NCBI GenBank assembly: GCA_964452085.1
Contig: CAYVKL010000011.1
Location: 1 to 64,000 of the forward strand
Direction: 5' to 3'
From: Methanobacterium sp964452085
GTDB lineage: Archaea; Methanobacteriota; Methanobacteria; Methanobacteriales; Methanobacteriaceae
Length of the DNA: 64,000 nucleotides
Shown: in pieces, positions 1 through 9,305 of the stretch
Position numbering within the stretch: the stretch's first letter is position 1
How the letters are laid out: each line of letters begins with the position of its first letter
Program-made: the position numbers and the translations under genes
Notes under the pieces: generated by a model
The model's input: only the letters and a program-made list of their open reading frames with translations
Told to the model about the DNA's origin: nothing
The model's database searches: none

Positions 1-616
1 CGAAGTCTGCTTTTTTGCCGCTGGTGTTGTAGTAGTCTAGGATCATGCTGTACATATAGATGAGGTTTTCGTATCTGAGGTATGTTCCTAGACTGGTTCC
101 GTAAGCGAAATCTGGTGTTTTCCCACTGCTGTCCATATAATTCTTGACATCATTGGCTATTTTAAGATACTCTGATTTGTAAATGTTTCCAGGTGCTATG
201 TTTTCTATGGGGCTGGTGGGTGCGGTAAAGTATCTGAGTAGCAGTGGATCTGTGTTTCCGTTGTTGATTTGTATGGTGGCTGTGCTTAGTAGTTCTAGGA
301 ATTGTTGCAAGGTGATGGTGGTGCCGTTTATGGTGATATTGTCGGGTAGTTTTTCATTGGTTTCTATGTAGTCTCTGACAGTGGATGCTGCTACTTTAAT
401 TTGGTTGACAGTAAAATAGGTACTAGGTTCTCCAGCAGCATAGTTACTATCACTACTGGATGTACTATTTGATTGTGAACTGGATGTACTACCATTGAAA
501 AAATGAGTATTGTTATTAAGGTAAGTGGAGTTTTGGTCTTCGCTTGTGGCATATATTCCATTCAAACTTACCATTGTTATTGCAATTAATATTGCTAATA
601 ACAGTTTTTTATTAAT
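1..616 (-). CDS. Secreted pseudomurein-binding-repeat protein (N-terminal part; C-terminus outside window)
   Basis: The reading frame is open from about 616 to the window edge and is partial at its C-terminus. It begins with a signal peptide of about 22 residues (Asn-Lys-Lys, then a hydrophobic core ending near Ile-Tyr-Ala). A Ser/Thr/Asn-rich linker and two consecutive pseudomurein-binding-type repeats follow. Each repeat has a helix, the motif KLPDN or KTPDF and a second helix containing FLELLSTA or YENLIYMYS. The family (PF09373-like) anchors proteins in the pseudomurein wall, so this is probably a wall-bound surface protein or wall-lytic enzyme whose catalytic part lies beyond the window. 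No ATG, GTG or TTG fits the signal peptide: a GGAGG site at 628-624 is followed after seven bases by ATT (616-614). The first in-frame ATG is about 14 codons further in and would remove most of the signal peptide. Confidence 0.72.
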   Translation of the reverse strand, partial: MNKKLLLAILIAITMVSLNGIYATSEDQNSTYLNNNTHFFNGSTSSSQSNSTSSSDSNYAAGEPSTYFTVNQIKVAASTVRDYIETNEKLPDNITINGTTITLQQFLELLSTATIQINNGNTDPLLLRYFTAPTSPIENIAPGNIYKSEYLKIANDVKNYMDSSGKTPDFAYGTSLGTYLRYENLIYMYSMILDYYNTSGKKADF

Positions 617-1219
617 TTTATCGCCTCCAAGTCTAAATCCTTGGCATTAAATGAATTTATTGTGATTAATATATTATTAAAAGATTCAGGATCAATATAA
701 TTTTTTGGGCTTAGAAAGGGTTCAAATCAGTCATTTAAAGGTATATTATAATACAAATTTGCTCTTATATATATTTGTTGATTGAAAATTGATAAATAAT
801 CAGTTTTAAAGACTTTTTTTCCTTTTAGAACATGTTTAAATATGTTTAAATTTCCAGCATGAAGATCTCTCTTTTTTAATCGTTTTTTTTACAATTAACT
901 GTTGATTAAAATCTTTTTTCATCTAACAATACCTTTGAAACCATATTTCATTGACAAAGCGACAGTTATGGTGGTAATAACTGCTATTTATTTAAAATAT
1001 GGGTAAATTAAACTATCATAGTCATTTGGAGATCCAGTAGGTGTTTTTTAGACAAAAAATCCTTAAAATAACCTTTATTATAAATTTTGTTAATATTTAA
1101 ATATTTGATTATTTGCTATTTAAGAATGATTCAAAACTATATTATAGTTATAAAAATAATAATAATGGAATAATGCTTATCAAAATTTGTTACAATACGA
1201 TTATAAAGGAGGTTGAAAG
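617..1219. other. AT-rich intergenic region between divergent genes
   Basis: About 600 bases with no supported gene. It separates the minus-strand wall protein from the plus-strand glycosyltransferases, so it must hold both promoters. Candidate TATA-like stretches lie near 671-684 (read on the minus strand) and near 1133-1160 (plus strand). A short minus-strand peptide-like stretch around 915-985 (hydrophobic, then Lys-Tyr-Gly-Phe-Lys-Gly) may be decayed coding DNA but is too short to call. Confidence 0.5.
1205..1213 (+). promoter_or_regulatory. Strong ribosome-binding site
   Basis: AAAGGAGGT lies seven bases before the ATG at 1220. It is a near-perfect complement to the archaeal 16S 3' end and fixes the start of the first glycosyltransferase. 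Confidence 0.8.
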
Positions 1220-2359
1220 ATGAAGGTTAATTTTACGCTATTAACTACTAGAATACATGGGGGTGTTAGAGCAGTATTTGAAATAAGTAATGGGCTTTCA
1301 AAACGTGGACATGAAGTAACAATCACTGCTCTTGAGGGGGACCATTCATGGTTTCCATTGGATGCGGAAGTAATCTATGTAGATGAACCTAATATCATAA
1401 AAATTTTAAATCCTTTAAACAAAATTAAGAATCAGACGAACATACTCTATTCAGAACTGGACTTAATACTAAAAAAGTATAAGATGGGTATTGAACCAGA
1501 TATAATAAAACCCCTAACTCATATAATCCCTGATTGTGATATTAACGTTGCAACTTGGTTTTTAACATCCTTTGCAGTTTATAGAAGCGGTAAAGGGGTT
1601 CCATTCTATTTTTTCCAGGATTTTTATGAAATTATAGAACCCTTAGGACAATATTATACAAAAATGTTTGAGGAAAGTCTTTATCTTCCGTTTAATATCA
1701 TAACCGGATCTAAATGGCTCAAAGAGTGGGTTAATGAAAACTACAATAAAAATGCTGTTGTGAGTGGCTATGGGATAGACCATACTGTATTTTATCCTCG
1801 TTCGAATATTCTAAATGATTTATCCGGGCTTAAGATCATGGGAATTTTTCGTGGGGCCGAATATAAAGGAGATTATGACCTCATAAATGCTTTAAACACC
1901 CTTTATGATGATTTACCTGATTTAAAATTAATATTAGTTAGTAAAAAAGATACTTATGAAAAATTAGTCAGGGAAAATGATTTCAAATTTGAACATAAAT
2001 TTTTCGAAAGTCCTAGTGATGATGTTTTAGCAGAATTATACAGCTCTGCAGATATTTTTGTTTTCCCTTCACATATTGAAGGTTATGGATTGCCCCCACT
2101 TGAAGCTATGGCTTGTAAAACTCCAGTGGTTACTGCAGACTGCTTAGGCGTAAGGGATTTTGTTGTTGATGGTGAAAATGCTATTATGGTACCTCCAAAA
2201 GACCCTGAAGCAATTGCCCAAGCAATCTTAAAACTAAGTAATGACGAAAAATTAATTACAAAATTCGAAGTAAATGGTTTGAAAACAGCCGAGCAAGCTA
2301 ATTGGGAAAATGTGGTGGATAAATTTGAAAGAATTTTCATGGATTCTCTCCAAAAATAA
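1220..2359 (+). CDS. GT4-family glycosyltransferase
   Basis: Retaining glycosyltransferase of the GT-B fold, expected to transfer a sugar from a nucleotide-sugar to a cytoplasmic glycan or lipid-linked acceptor. The N-terminal domain starts with a Gly-Gly loop (THRIHGG-like, residues 10-16). The C-terminal donor domain carries the family signature around residues 280-310: SADIFVFPS, then EGYGLPPLEAMAC with the E(x7)E pair, then TPVV. The length of 379 residues is normal. The ATG follows an excellent Shine-Dalgarno site. It opens a plus-strand series that alternates GT4 and GT2 enzymes. Donor and acceptor cannot be read from the sequence. Confidence 0.9.
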   Translation: MKVNFTLLTTRIHGGVRAVFEISNGLSKRGHEVTITALEGDHSWFPLDAEVIYVDEPNIIKILNPLNKIKNQTNILYSELDLILKKYKMGIEPDIIKPLTHIIPDCDINVATWFLTSFAVYRSGKGVPFYFFQDFYEIIEPLGQYYTKMFEESLYLPFNIITGSKWLKEWVNENYNKNAVVSGYGIDHTVFYPRSNILNDLSGLKIMGIFRGAEYKGDYDLINALNTLYDDLPDLKLILVSKKDTYEKLVRENDFKFEHKFFESPSDDVLAELYSSADIFVFPSHIEGYGLPPLEAMACKTPVVTADCLGVRDFVVDGENAIMVPPKDPEAIAQAILKLSNDEKLITKFEVNGLKTAEQANWENVVDKFERIFMDSLQK

Positions 2360-2476
2360 GTTTAATAATTATATCATGCATATTAGATTAATCTTAATTA
2401 TAAATTTCAGGTTATAAAGAATATAAAAGATTAATTTGAATGAAATAGATTAGTATTATAATTTAAATGTGAGAAA

Positions 2477-3511
2477 ATGAATTATCCACGAGTTGCTATC
2501 ATAATCCTAAATTGGAATGGGTGGGAAGACACATTGGAATGTATTGAGTCCTTATTTCAAATTAGTTATCCCTCATTTGATGTTATATTAATTGACAATA
2601 ACTCTGATGATTCATCAATTGAAAAAATAAATGATTATTGTCAGGGTAAAATAAAAGTTCAATCTGAATTTTTTAATTATAATTCGAAAAACAAGCCTGT
2701 TAAAATCTTTATCTACACAAATAAAGAATTAAAATCGTCCGAAATTTCATTCGCAGATTTTTATAATTATTCCGGAGCAAAAATAACCCTTATTAAAAAT
2801 GATAAAAATTATGGTTTTGCCATAGGTAATAACATTGGAATAGAACATGCCATTAATACATTAAATTCGGAATACATTCTCCTCCTCAATAATGACACCG
2901 TTGTTGATAAAGATTTTTTAACTGAACTCGTAAATGTTGCAAAAACTAATGAGAATATTGGTTTTGTTGGACCAAAAGTTTATATTTACAATGATAAAAA
3001 CACTTTACAAGTGGCTGGGGGGGCAGTTGTTGATTTAAAATATGGTGAGGTAGATGAAATTGCATACCATCAGTTTGATGATGGGAACTTTGATCATTAC
3101 ATTGAACCAGATTATATAGGTGGAACCTGTATATTATGCAAAAAAGAGGTAATTGAAAAAATAGGGATGTTGGATCCCACATATTTTATGTATTGGGAAG
3201 ATGCCGACTGGTGTTTCAGAGGCCATAAATTTGGTTATAAGTCAGTTTACGCTTTTAAATCAATGATATGGCATAAATATGGGGCTTCAAGTGAAACTCC
3301 ATTTAAAATCTATTATTTTACCCGCAATCGATTGTATTTCATGAAAAAAAATATTTCTCATTTAAATTTCATCCGATTTTCTATATTTTTAGCTGGGGTA
3401 ACATTTTTCAAATGTTTAAAGTTAATTTATCAAAATAATTTGGAAATGTCTAAATCTTATGCTAAAGGCTACATACATGGATTAAATGCTTCGCGTAAAT
3501 CAAAAGATTAG
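2477..3511 (+). CDS. GT2-family glycosyltransferase (rhamnosyltransferase-like)
   Basis: Inverting GT-A glycosyltransferase. The N-terminus has the GT2 opening IIILNWNGWEDTLECIES and the nucleotide-binding Asp near residue 40 (LIDNNS). The metal-binding DxD equivalent is the NNDT motif near residue 138, and a WEDADWC motif near 236-242 resembles the ED catalytic-base motif of WbbL-type enzymes. A 45-50 residue insertion between the first beta strands (around residues 53-100) is shared only with the paralogue at 4878, which suggests a local duplication. It is downstream of the GT4 gene at 1220, with a 117-base gap. Its role in surface glycan assembly is inferred from the neighbours. Confidence 0.9.
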   Translation: MNYPRVAIIILNWNGWEDTLECIESLFQISYPSFDVILIDNNSDDSSIEKINDYCQGKIKVQSEFFNYNSKNKPVKIFIYTNKELKSSEISFADFYNYSGAKITLIKNDKNYGFAIGNNIGIEHAINTLNSEYILLLNNDTVVDKDFLTELVNVAKTNENIGFVGPKVYIYNDKNTLQVAGGAVVDLKYGEVDEIAYHQFDDGNFDHYIEPDYIGGTCILCKKEVIEKIGMLDPTYFMYWEDADWCFRGHKFGYKSVYAFKSMIWHKYGASSETPFKIYYFTRNRLYFMKKNISHLNFIRFSIFLAGVTFFKCLKLIYQNNLEMSKSYAKGYIHGLNASRKSKD

Positions 3512-3613
3512 TTATAATGGATTATATATAAAAAAGAAAATAATTATTCATATTAATTATCAAATTAGATAAAAATTAGAAATTATTAATAATATATGGT
3601 TTAGAGGAATATA

Positions 3614-4834
3614 ATGAAAAAATCAGCAAGGATGAATATAGCTGTGTTCCATAATCTGCCTTCAGGGGGGGCAAAAAGAGCATTATACAACTATGTTAAA
3701 TACTTATCAGATTTAAATCATACTGTGGATGTTTTTGTTCCTTCAACAGCTAATGAAGATTATTTACCTTTAAAAGATGTCGCCACTAACTTTCGTTCTT
3801 ATCCGGTGTCAAAAGATATTAAAAGTTTAATTCTTTCTCTCATAAAATATCGGCTTCCGATAAACGAGCTTTATAATCTTGAAAAAACTCAGAAATTAAT
3901 TGCTGAGGATATAAATAAAGGAGAGTATGATATTGTCTTTTGTGAGCAGGACCAATATACCATGACTCCATTTATATTAAAATATATTACAAAACCTGTT
4001 GTTTATTACTGTCAGCAACCATTAAGGCATAGTGAAGCTATTTTAAGGAAAATTTCCAGTGAAAAATGGAGTTTTGATAAAAAATCTTTAATGAGATTTA
4101 TTACGAGGTATATTGACCATAGATTCACAGATATGGATATTAAAAATGCTAATTATACTAAATATACTCTCAGCAATTCTTATTTCGCCCATGAATCTAT
4201 ATTAAAAATATATGGAGTTAATTCTTATGTGTCTTATTTAGGAATAGATACAGAGCTCTTTAAACCATTAGATGTGACAAAAGAGGACTTTGTATTATCT
4301 GTAGGGAGTTATATATCAATGAAGGGTCATGATTTCATTATTAAATCTTTGGCCCTAATAGATCCTGAAATAAGGCCTAAATTCATTTTAGTTGCTAATA
4401 ATGGCAATCTTCCCTGGAAAAATTATCTTGAGCAACTTGCTCGAGATATGGGTGTTGAACTGGAAATATCAACCCTTATTGATGATGAGATACTTTTAAA
4501 ATTATATAATCAGGCAAAACTTGTAGTATATTCTCCTTACCTCGAACCTTTTGGTTTCGTTCCTTTAGAATCAATGGCCTGTGGAACTCCTGTGGTTGCG
4601 GTTAAAGAAGGTGGAATAAGAGAGACAGTCTTACATAATGAAACTGGGTTATTAACTGAGCGTGATGAACTTTTATTTGCAGAAGCCATTAAAGAATTAC
4701 TTATAGATGATTCAAGGACTCTTAAAATGAGTAAAAAGTCTGTTGAAATAGTTCGAAATTTTTGGACACTTGAAAACTCTGGAAAAAGATTAGAATGGCA
4801 TTTTAACCGCATTATTGGAGATAAAACAAATTAA
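3614..4834 (+). CDS. GT4-family glycosyltransferase
   Basis: GT-B glycosyltransferase of 406 residues. The N-terminal Gly-rich loop is LPSGGAKRALYNY (residues 16-28). The C-terminal signature is SPYLEPFGFVPLESMACGTP, with the E(x7)E pair, near residues 312-331. The ATG at 3614 is preceded by GAGG with good spacing, and an internal ATG at 3632 is less well placed. The gene lies between two GT2 paralogues in the same direction. Substrate unknown. Confidence 0.9.
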   Translation: MKKSARMNIAVFHNLPSGGAKRALYNYVKYLSDLNHTVDVFVPSTANEDYLPLKDVATNFRSYPVSKDIKSLILSLIKYRLPINELYNLEKTQKLIAEDINKGEYDIVFCEQDQYTMTPFILKYITKPVVYYCQQPLRHSEAILRKISSEKWSFDKKSLMRFITRYIDHRFTDMDIKNANYTKYTLSNSYFAHESILKIYGVNSYVSYLGIDTELFKPLDVTKEDFVLSVGSYISMKGHDFIIKSLALIDPEIRPKFILVANNGNLPWKNYLEQLARDMGVELEISTLIDDEILLKLYNQAKLVVYSPYLEPFGFVPLESMACGTPVVAVKEGGIRETVLHNETGLLTERDELLFAEAIKELLIDDSRTLKMSKKSVEIVRNFWTLENSGKRLEWHFNRIIGDKTN

Positions 4835-4877
4835 AGAATAAAAATTCTTAATTTTAATAGGTTTTACGGAGAATAAA

Positions 4878-5927
4878 ATGAATAAAAAAAGCCCCAGTGT
4901 TTCTATTATAATTTTAAATTGGAATGGATGGGAAGATACTTTAGAGTGTTTAGAATCAATTTATGATATTAATTATCAAAATTATAATGTTATTGTCGTT
5001 GATAATGGTTCAAAGGATGATTCTATTGAAAAAATAAGAGACTACAGTCAGGGTACACAACAAATTAAATCACCTTTTTTTGATTATAATCCACAAAATA
5101 AGCCAATAAATTTAATAGAATTTTATGAGGACGAAGATTTATCATCTAAAATAAAATCCACACATAATTATGGTGAAAAAACGAATTTTAATACTCTTTT
5201 CCTCCTAAAAACCATGAAAAACCACGGTTTCGCTGATGGTAATAATATTGGAATTGATTTTGCGTTAAATAATCTTAATACAGACTATATCCTCCTTTTA
5301 AACAATGATACTTTTGTTGATAAAGATTTCATCGGCCCTTTAGTTAAATTTGCAGAATCAAATGATAAAATAGGTCTCGTCGGTCCAAAAATATACTCTT
5401 ACGATCGTCCCGATGAAATACAAACAGTAGGGTTTAATATAAAATGGTCTCGGGGAGAAATTATATCCATTGGACATACAGAGAAAGATAAAGGCCAATA
5501 TGACCAGATAAAAAGTGTTGATTGTGTTTCTGGATGTGTAATGTTAATTAAAAAGGAAGTAATAGTCAAAATGGGAAAATTCCTTGATCATGAATACTTT
5601 TTATACTACGAAGATATGGATTCTTGTGTAAGAACTAGAAAACTTGGATACGAAATATATTATATTCCTGATTCAAGAATATGGCATAAAACATCTTCAA
5701 CATCTAAAAAAGCTGCTTTCACGGCAGGTTTCTACACTGCAAGGAATGTATTCATATTCATGAAAAAGTTTTCAACTAAAAATCAGTATCGTCAATTTTT
5801 GATTTATTTCTTTATTTACAAATTATGGTATTCTATTGCTCTTAATACAGTCTATTATCGTGATTTGAAAGCATTTATACCTATTTTTAAGGGTACCAAC
5901 GAAGGATTAAGCTGGAAAAAAGAATGA
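4878..5927 (+). CDS. GT2-family glycosyltransferase, paralogue of the gene at 2477
   Basis: Inverting GT-A enzyme of 349 residues. It opens with SIIILNWNGWEDTLECLES and has VVDNGS near residue 39, LLLNNDT near 140 and a YYEDMDSC motif near 242, equivalent to the acidic catalytic motif of the neighbouring GT2. It shares the same inserted segment (DYSQG, FFDYNPQNKP and following) with the gene at 2477, so the two are duplicates that have since diverged. It is the last plus-strand gene before a convergent junction at 5928-5984. Confidence 0.9.
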   Translation: MNKKSPSVSIIILNWNGWEDTLECLESIYDINYQNYNVIVVDNGSKDDSIEKIRDYSQGTQQIKSPFFDYNPQNKPINLIEFYEDEDLSSKIKSTHNYGEKTNFNTLFLLKTMKNHGFADGNNIGIDFALNNLNTDYILLLNNDTFVDKDFIGPLVKFAESNDKIGLVGPKIYSYDRPDEIQTVGFNIKWSRGEIISIGHTEKDKGQYDQIKSVDCVSGCVMLIKKEVIVKMGKFLDHEYFLYYEDMDSCVRTRKLGYEIYYIPDSRIWHKTSSTSKKAAFTAGFYTARNVFIFMKKFSTKNQYRQFLIYFFIYKLWYSIALNTVYYRDLKAFIPIFKGTNEGLSWKKE

Positions 5928-5984
5928 ACTAACTATATTTCATTTATTTTAATTTTTAATTGTAAAATAATTTTCTTAATTATA

Positions 5985-7118
5985 TCATTTAACATATCTA
6001 ATTGCTTTATTAAAACCATCAACCATGTTTTTATAAGAAAATCCAGATTTTACTATTCTCTTTGAGATTTTACCCATTTCTTCTCTTTTTTCATCATCAG
6101 AAATAATAATTTTCATTGAGTTGTACAATGCGTTTGAATCCTTTTCAGGAACTATAAATCCATTTTTTCCATTTTCAATCATATCAAAAGCAGAACCAAC
6201 AGCATCAGAAGCTATTACTGGATTTTCATAGTACATTGCTTCGTTTACAACAAAAGCCCAAGCATCAACCATTTCATCTGTAATTGAAGGAACAATACAC
6301 AGATCACTTCTACTATAATATTCATTTAATGAGTAATTTTCAATATGACCTAAGAAAAGGATGTCATTTTCTATGTTCAGATCCTTAGCTTGTTCTTCTA
6401 ATTCTTCTTTATATTCGCCTTTTCCTATGATGACCAAAATTATATCATTGAAGTCTCTTTTCAATTTTGAAAATGCAGATAATAAATAATCAACTCCTTT
6501 TTGTCTTACTAAACGCCCGACAAAAAGAATAACCTTTTTCCCTTTAATCTTAGGATACTTATCCAGTAAATTTTCTTTACTTTTTATTGAGGGTTGTGAA
6601 AAATTACTGGCATTTGGCATTAAAAACACCTTCTCTGGCTTTGAACCGAGATATATAACACATTCTTTGTGTTTAGTTCCAGGTACCAGAATTGCATCCG
6701 AATTTTTTATTATTATCCCTGCGAAAACCTTAACAATTTTTCTCTTCTTTGATTTGATTTTCCAGTTCCAATCCTCAGTCCACAGAATAAATTTTTTCCT
6801 TCGGAGTTTTGCAATCATGAAATAAAAAGTCGTTTCGATGATTTCAGACAGACTATCCCAGCTACCACCTACAAGTATGTCATAGTCCCCGCATGATTCT
6901 TTGATAACTCCAAAAGCAATGTTAAAATAGTTTTTTAAAACATTATAATCTAATTCTTCCATTCCTTCAATTTTATTCTGAATTTCCACATCATATACCT
7001 CTTTAGAAACAGCTAAATGGGTGAAAATAAATTTAATATCATATATTTCGGATAATGAATTAAAAAAAGGCCGCCGGTACCACATGGCCGTGTTATGGAT
7101 GAAAATTATTTTAACCAT
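5985..7118 (-). CDS. GT4-family glycosyltransferase with altered E(x7)E motif
   Basis: GT-B glycosyltransferase of 377 residues. FVGRLVRQKGVDYLLSAF marks the start of the donor domain near residue 200. In the catalytic signature near residue 285 (DAWAFVVNEAMYYENP) the first Glu of E(x7)E is Asp; related families tolerate this. The N-terminus has FIHNTAMWYRRPFF. It ends 57 bases from the convergent GT2 gene and starts 11 bases after the stop of the DUF2206 gene at 7130, so the two are probably co-transcribed. Confidence 0.88.
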   Translation of the reverse strand: MVKIIFIHNTAMWYRRPFFNSLSEIYDIKFIFTHLAVSKEVYDVEIQNKIEGMEELDYNVLKNYFNIAFGVIKESCGDYDILVGGSWDSLSEIIETTFYFMIAKLRRKKFILWTEDWNWKIKSKKRKIVKVFAGIIIKNSDAILVPGTKHKECVIYLGSKPEKVFLMPNASNFSQPSIKSKENLLDKYPKIKGKKVILFVGRLVRQKGVDYLLSAFSKLKRDFNDIILVIIGKGEYKEELEEQAKDLNIENDILFLGHIENYSLNEYYSRSDLCIVPSITDEMVDAWAFVVNEAMYYENPVIASDAVGSAFDMIENGKNGFIVPEKDSNALYNSMKIIISDDEKREEMGKISKRIVKSGFSYKNMVDGFNKAIRYVK

Positions 7119-7129
7119 TTTATATCCTC

Positions 7130-9232
7130 TTAACCATAATATATCCTTGAATAGGCATTTTCATAGATTCGACTCTTCTCTGAGAATAGTTTTGGGAAAT
7201 CATCCCATTTTCCAAGATAATCAAGAGTTTCGTATGCAATTCCCTTATTTGTTCCTTCATAGCCCAAGTAAATATAACCGTTATATGCATATGTGGTGAT
7301 ATTATTGAAATTGATTCCTTTTGCTCTTTTAATATTGTTACCACCTAACATCAACCTCGAGTATCCGATTGAATCAGCATAAATTTTCACATCAGGGCTA
7401 GAATAATTGTTTAACCATGAGCTGGCCTGTATTTCCTGGTCGTATATGAAATTTTCTCCTCTAATCATCCCTTGACTGTCATATTCTGAGGAGAAAGCAA
7501 TGCCATTAAAATGGTACTGGAGATGATTACTACATATAAATAGGGAAATGAGAAGTATAAGGAATATTAATGGTTTTAAATGAGGTTTTTTTATAATTTT
7601 AGATATTTTAGAACCTCCAATTATAAAAAGAGGTGCGATAAGAATTAGAACTTGGAAGAAAAGTCTTTCTGGTCCATAAAAGTTAGATACGAATGGTAGA
7701 GTCAGGAATATTATTAAAAGACTCATTGAAATAACAATTCCTAGAAGAAATTCATCTCCAATTTTATTCAAATACTCACGGAAATTGAATATTATGGTTA
7801 AAAGTCCAATCCCCATTAAAAGGAAGATAGAATCATTGACTATGGTACTTATAATATTGGGAAGGGATTTCAGACCAAAACCTAAAACATTTAAAACTAA
7901 ACTGCTTCTAGGTCCTCCTAAAAGTGCTCCAGAGTTCGAAGCCACGCCTGCTGTTGTTGTTATTACATCAGAACCTGCAAATAATTGAACCTTAGCGTAG
8001 AATAAGAACCATAACACTAAGAATATGAAATAGCATATTATTACATCAAAATTGGTAAAGTTAAGTTTTCTCTCTCTTATCAAACTTTTAAGGAATGGGA
8101 GGAACAGTATTGGCATTAGAATAACCAGAGCCACGTAGGATGTGGTGTAATGGGATACTATAGTGGAAAATATCAAAATTAGGAATAAAGCCTTCCTGGT
8201 TTTGAGTTTTATGGAGTCATCAAACCACACCATAACTGTTAAAAAGAAGAAAATTAGTGCTATTCCCTGTCTAGAGGCATCTGTAACTGTAAGGAAAAAA
8301 ACCTGAAATACAAATAGTAGGGCAGCAAAGAAAGCGTATTTTCCCACATATTTTTCAGACACTACATAAACAATGAGGGGAATGAAGGAACAAATAACTG
8401 AAAAGTAGATTTTGAATATATACTCATTACTCATACTGGTGAGAACAGAATATATTGTGGGAAGAATGGTAATTGAAAGACAAGCATTGTAAGGATTGTA
8501 ATAATTATTTATGTCCCAGTGAAAATTATCTAATGTGAGTTGGAAACAGTATAATTCCGCATGGATGTCTCGTCCCATGATGTGATTTGATGTAAGCCCG
8601 TGCATGAGTAGCAGCCCTAATCCAATAAGCCAGATGGAAATGGGATAAGTTAAGGGATGTACCCTCTCTTTCAGATAAACGATAAATATCAGATAGATGG
8701 GTATTAGAAACAACATTGCAATTAAAATTATGTTGTTAAGACTGCTATTCATAAGATAAGTGCCTAAAATAGCCATTAATGGGAAAATAAGTGGAAATAA
8801 TAGGGGGGACAATAATTTGCCATCCAAATTTAAATTAAAATTGAAAATATAATTTATATTAAAATCATTTTTCCACTGCTTATATTCAAATACCGCCAAG
8901 ATTATGGTTACTAAATTAAGAGAGATTAAGACTGGTAATAATGATAAAGGTTGTTTTAGTAGTGGAAAAAAGATGTTTAAGAAGAGACCTGTGAAAATCA
9001 ATGTACTTATGCTTAAAGCAATTCCCAATAGAATTTTTTTAAGAAAGTTTAGTTCACTAAGCCCTAATATGTTTAACAGAATCATACCTGGAACTAAACT
9101 GAAAAATATGAATGGTAAAATCTGTTTCAGGACAGGTATTTCAGCTATTATTATGAGGTCGCATAGAATAATTGCAACAAGTATAGATATTAGCCACTGA
9201 AATGCGCTGAGACCGGTGATACGCTTAAACAT
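7130..9232 (-). CDS. DUF2206-type large multi-pass membrane protein
   Basis: This 700-residue protein has about 14-16 hydrophobic segments over its first 560 residues and a soluble C-terminal domain of about 125 residues, presumably outside the membrane. The C-terminal domain contains WLNNYSS, YADSIGYSRLMLGGNN and AYNGYIYLGYEG, typical of the DUF2206 family found in Methanobacteriales surface-glycan loci. The layout resembles GT-C glycosyltransferases and O-antigen polymerases, so use of lipid-linked sugars on the outer face is plausible but unproven. It is flanked on both sides by GT4 genes on the same strand. Confidence 0.75.
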   Translation of the reverse strand: MFKRITGLSAFQWLISILVAIILCDLIIIAEIPVLKQILPFIFFSLVPGMILLNILGLSELNFLKKILLGIALSISTLIFTGLFLNIFFPLLKQPLSLLPVLISLNLVTIILAVFEYKQWKNDFNINYIFNFNLNLDGKLLSPLLFPLIFPLMAILGTYLMNSSLNNIILIAMLFLIPIYLIFIVYLKERVHPLTYPISIWLIGLGLLLMHGLTSNHIMGRDIHAELYCFQLTLDNFHWDINNYYNPYNACLSITILPTIYSVLTSMSNEYIFKIYFSVICSFIPLIVYVVSEKYVGKYAFFAALLFVFQVFFLTVTDASRQGIALIFFFLTVMVWFDDSIKLKTRKALFLILIFSTIVSHYTTSYVALVILMPILFLPFLKSLIRERKLNFTNFDVIICYFIFLVLWFLFYAKVQLFAGSDVITTTAGVASNSGALLGGPRSSLVLNVLGFGLKSLPNIISTIVNDSIFLLMGIGLLTIIFNFREYLNKIGDEFLLGIVISMSLLIIFLTLPFVSNFYGPERLFFQVLILIAPLFIIGGSKISKIIKKPHLKPLIFLILLISLFICSNHLQYHFNGIAFSSEYDSQGMIRGENFIYDQEIQASSWLNNYSSPDVKIYADSIGYSRLMLGGNNIKRAKGINFNNITTYAYNGYIYLGYEGTNKGIAYETLDYLGKWDDFPKLFSEKSRIYENAYSRIYYG

Positions 9233-9305
9233 TTTATCATTTATAATTTTTATAAGTATTAAATTTTTAATAATTTTAAAAAATAATTATTGAATAATCT
9301 CGATT

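Noticed and set aside
715..735. tRNA T-arm-like GGTTCAAATC
   Set aside because: No cloverleaf can be formed around it.
915..985. Minus-strand peptide-like stretch (TITVALSMKYGFKG)
   Set aside because: Only about 22 codons between stops, too short to support a gene or a named remnant.
7021..7344. Small frames at the junction of the GT4 and DUF2206 genes
   Set aside because: They overlap conserved coding sequence of both genes and match nothing recognisable.
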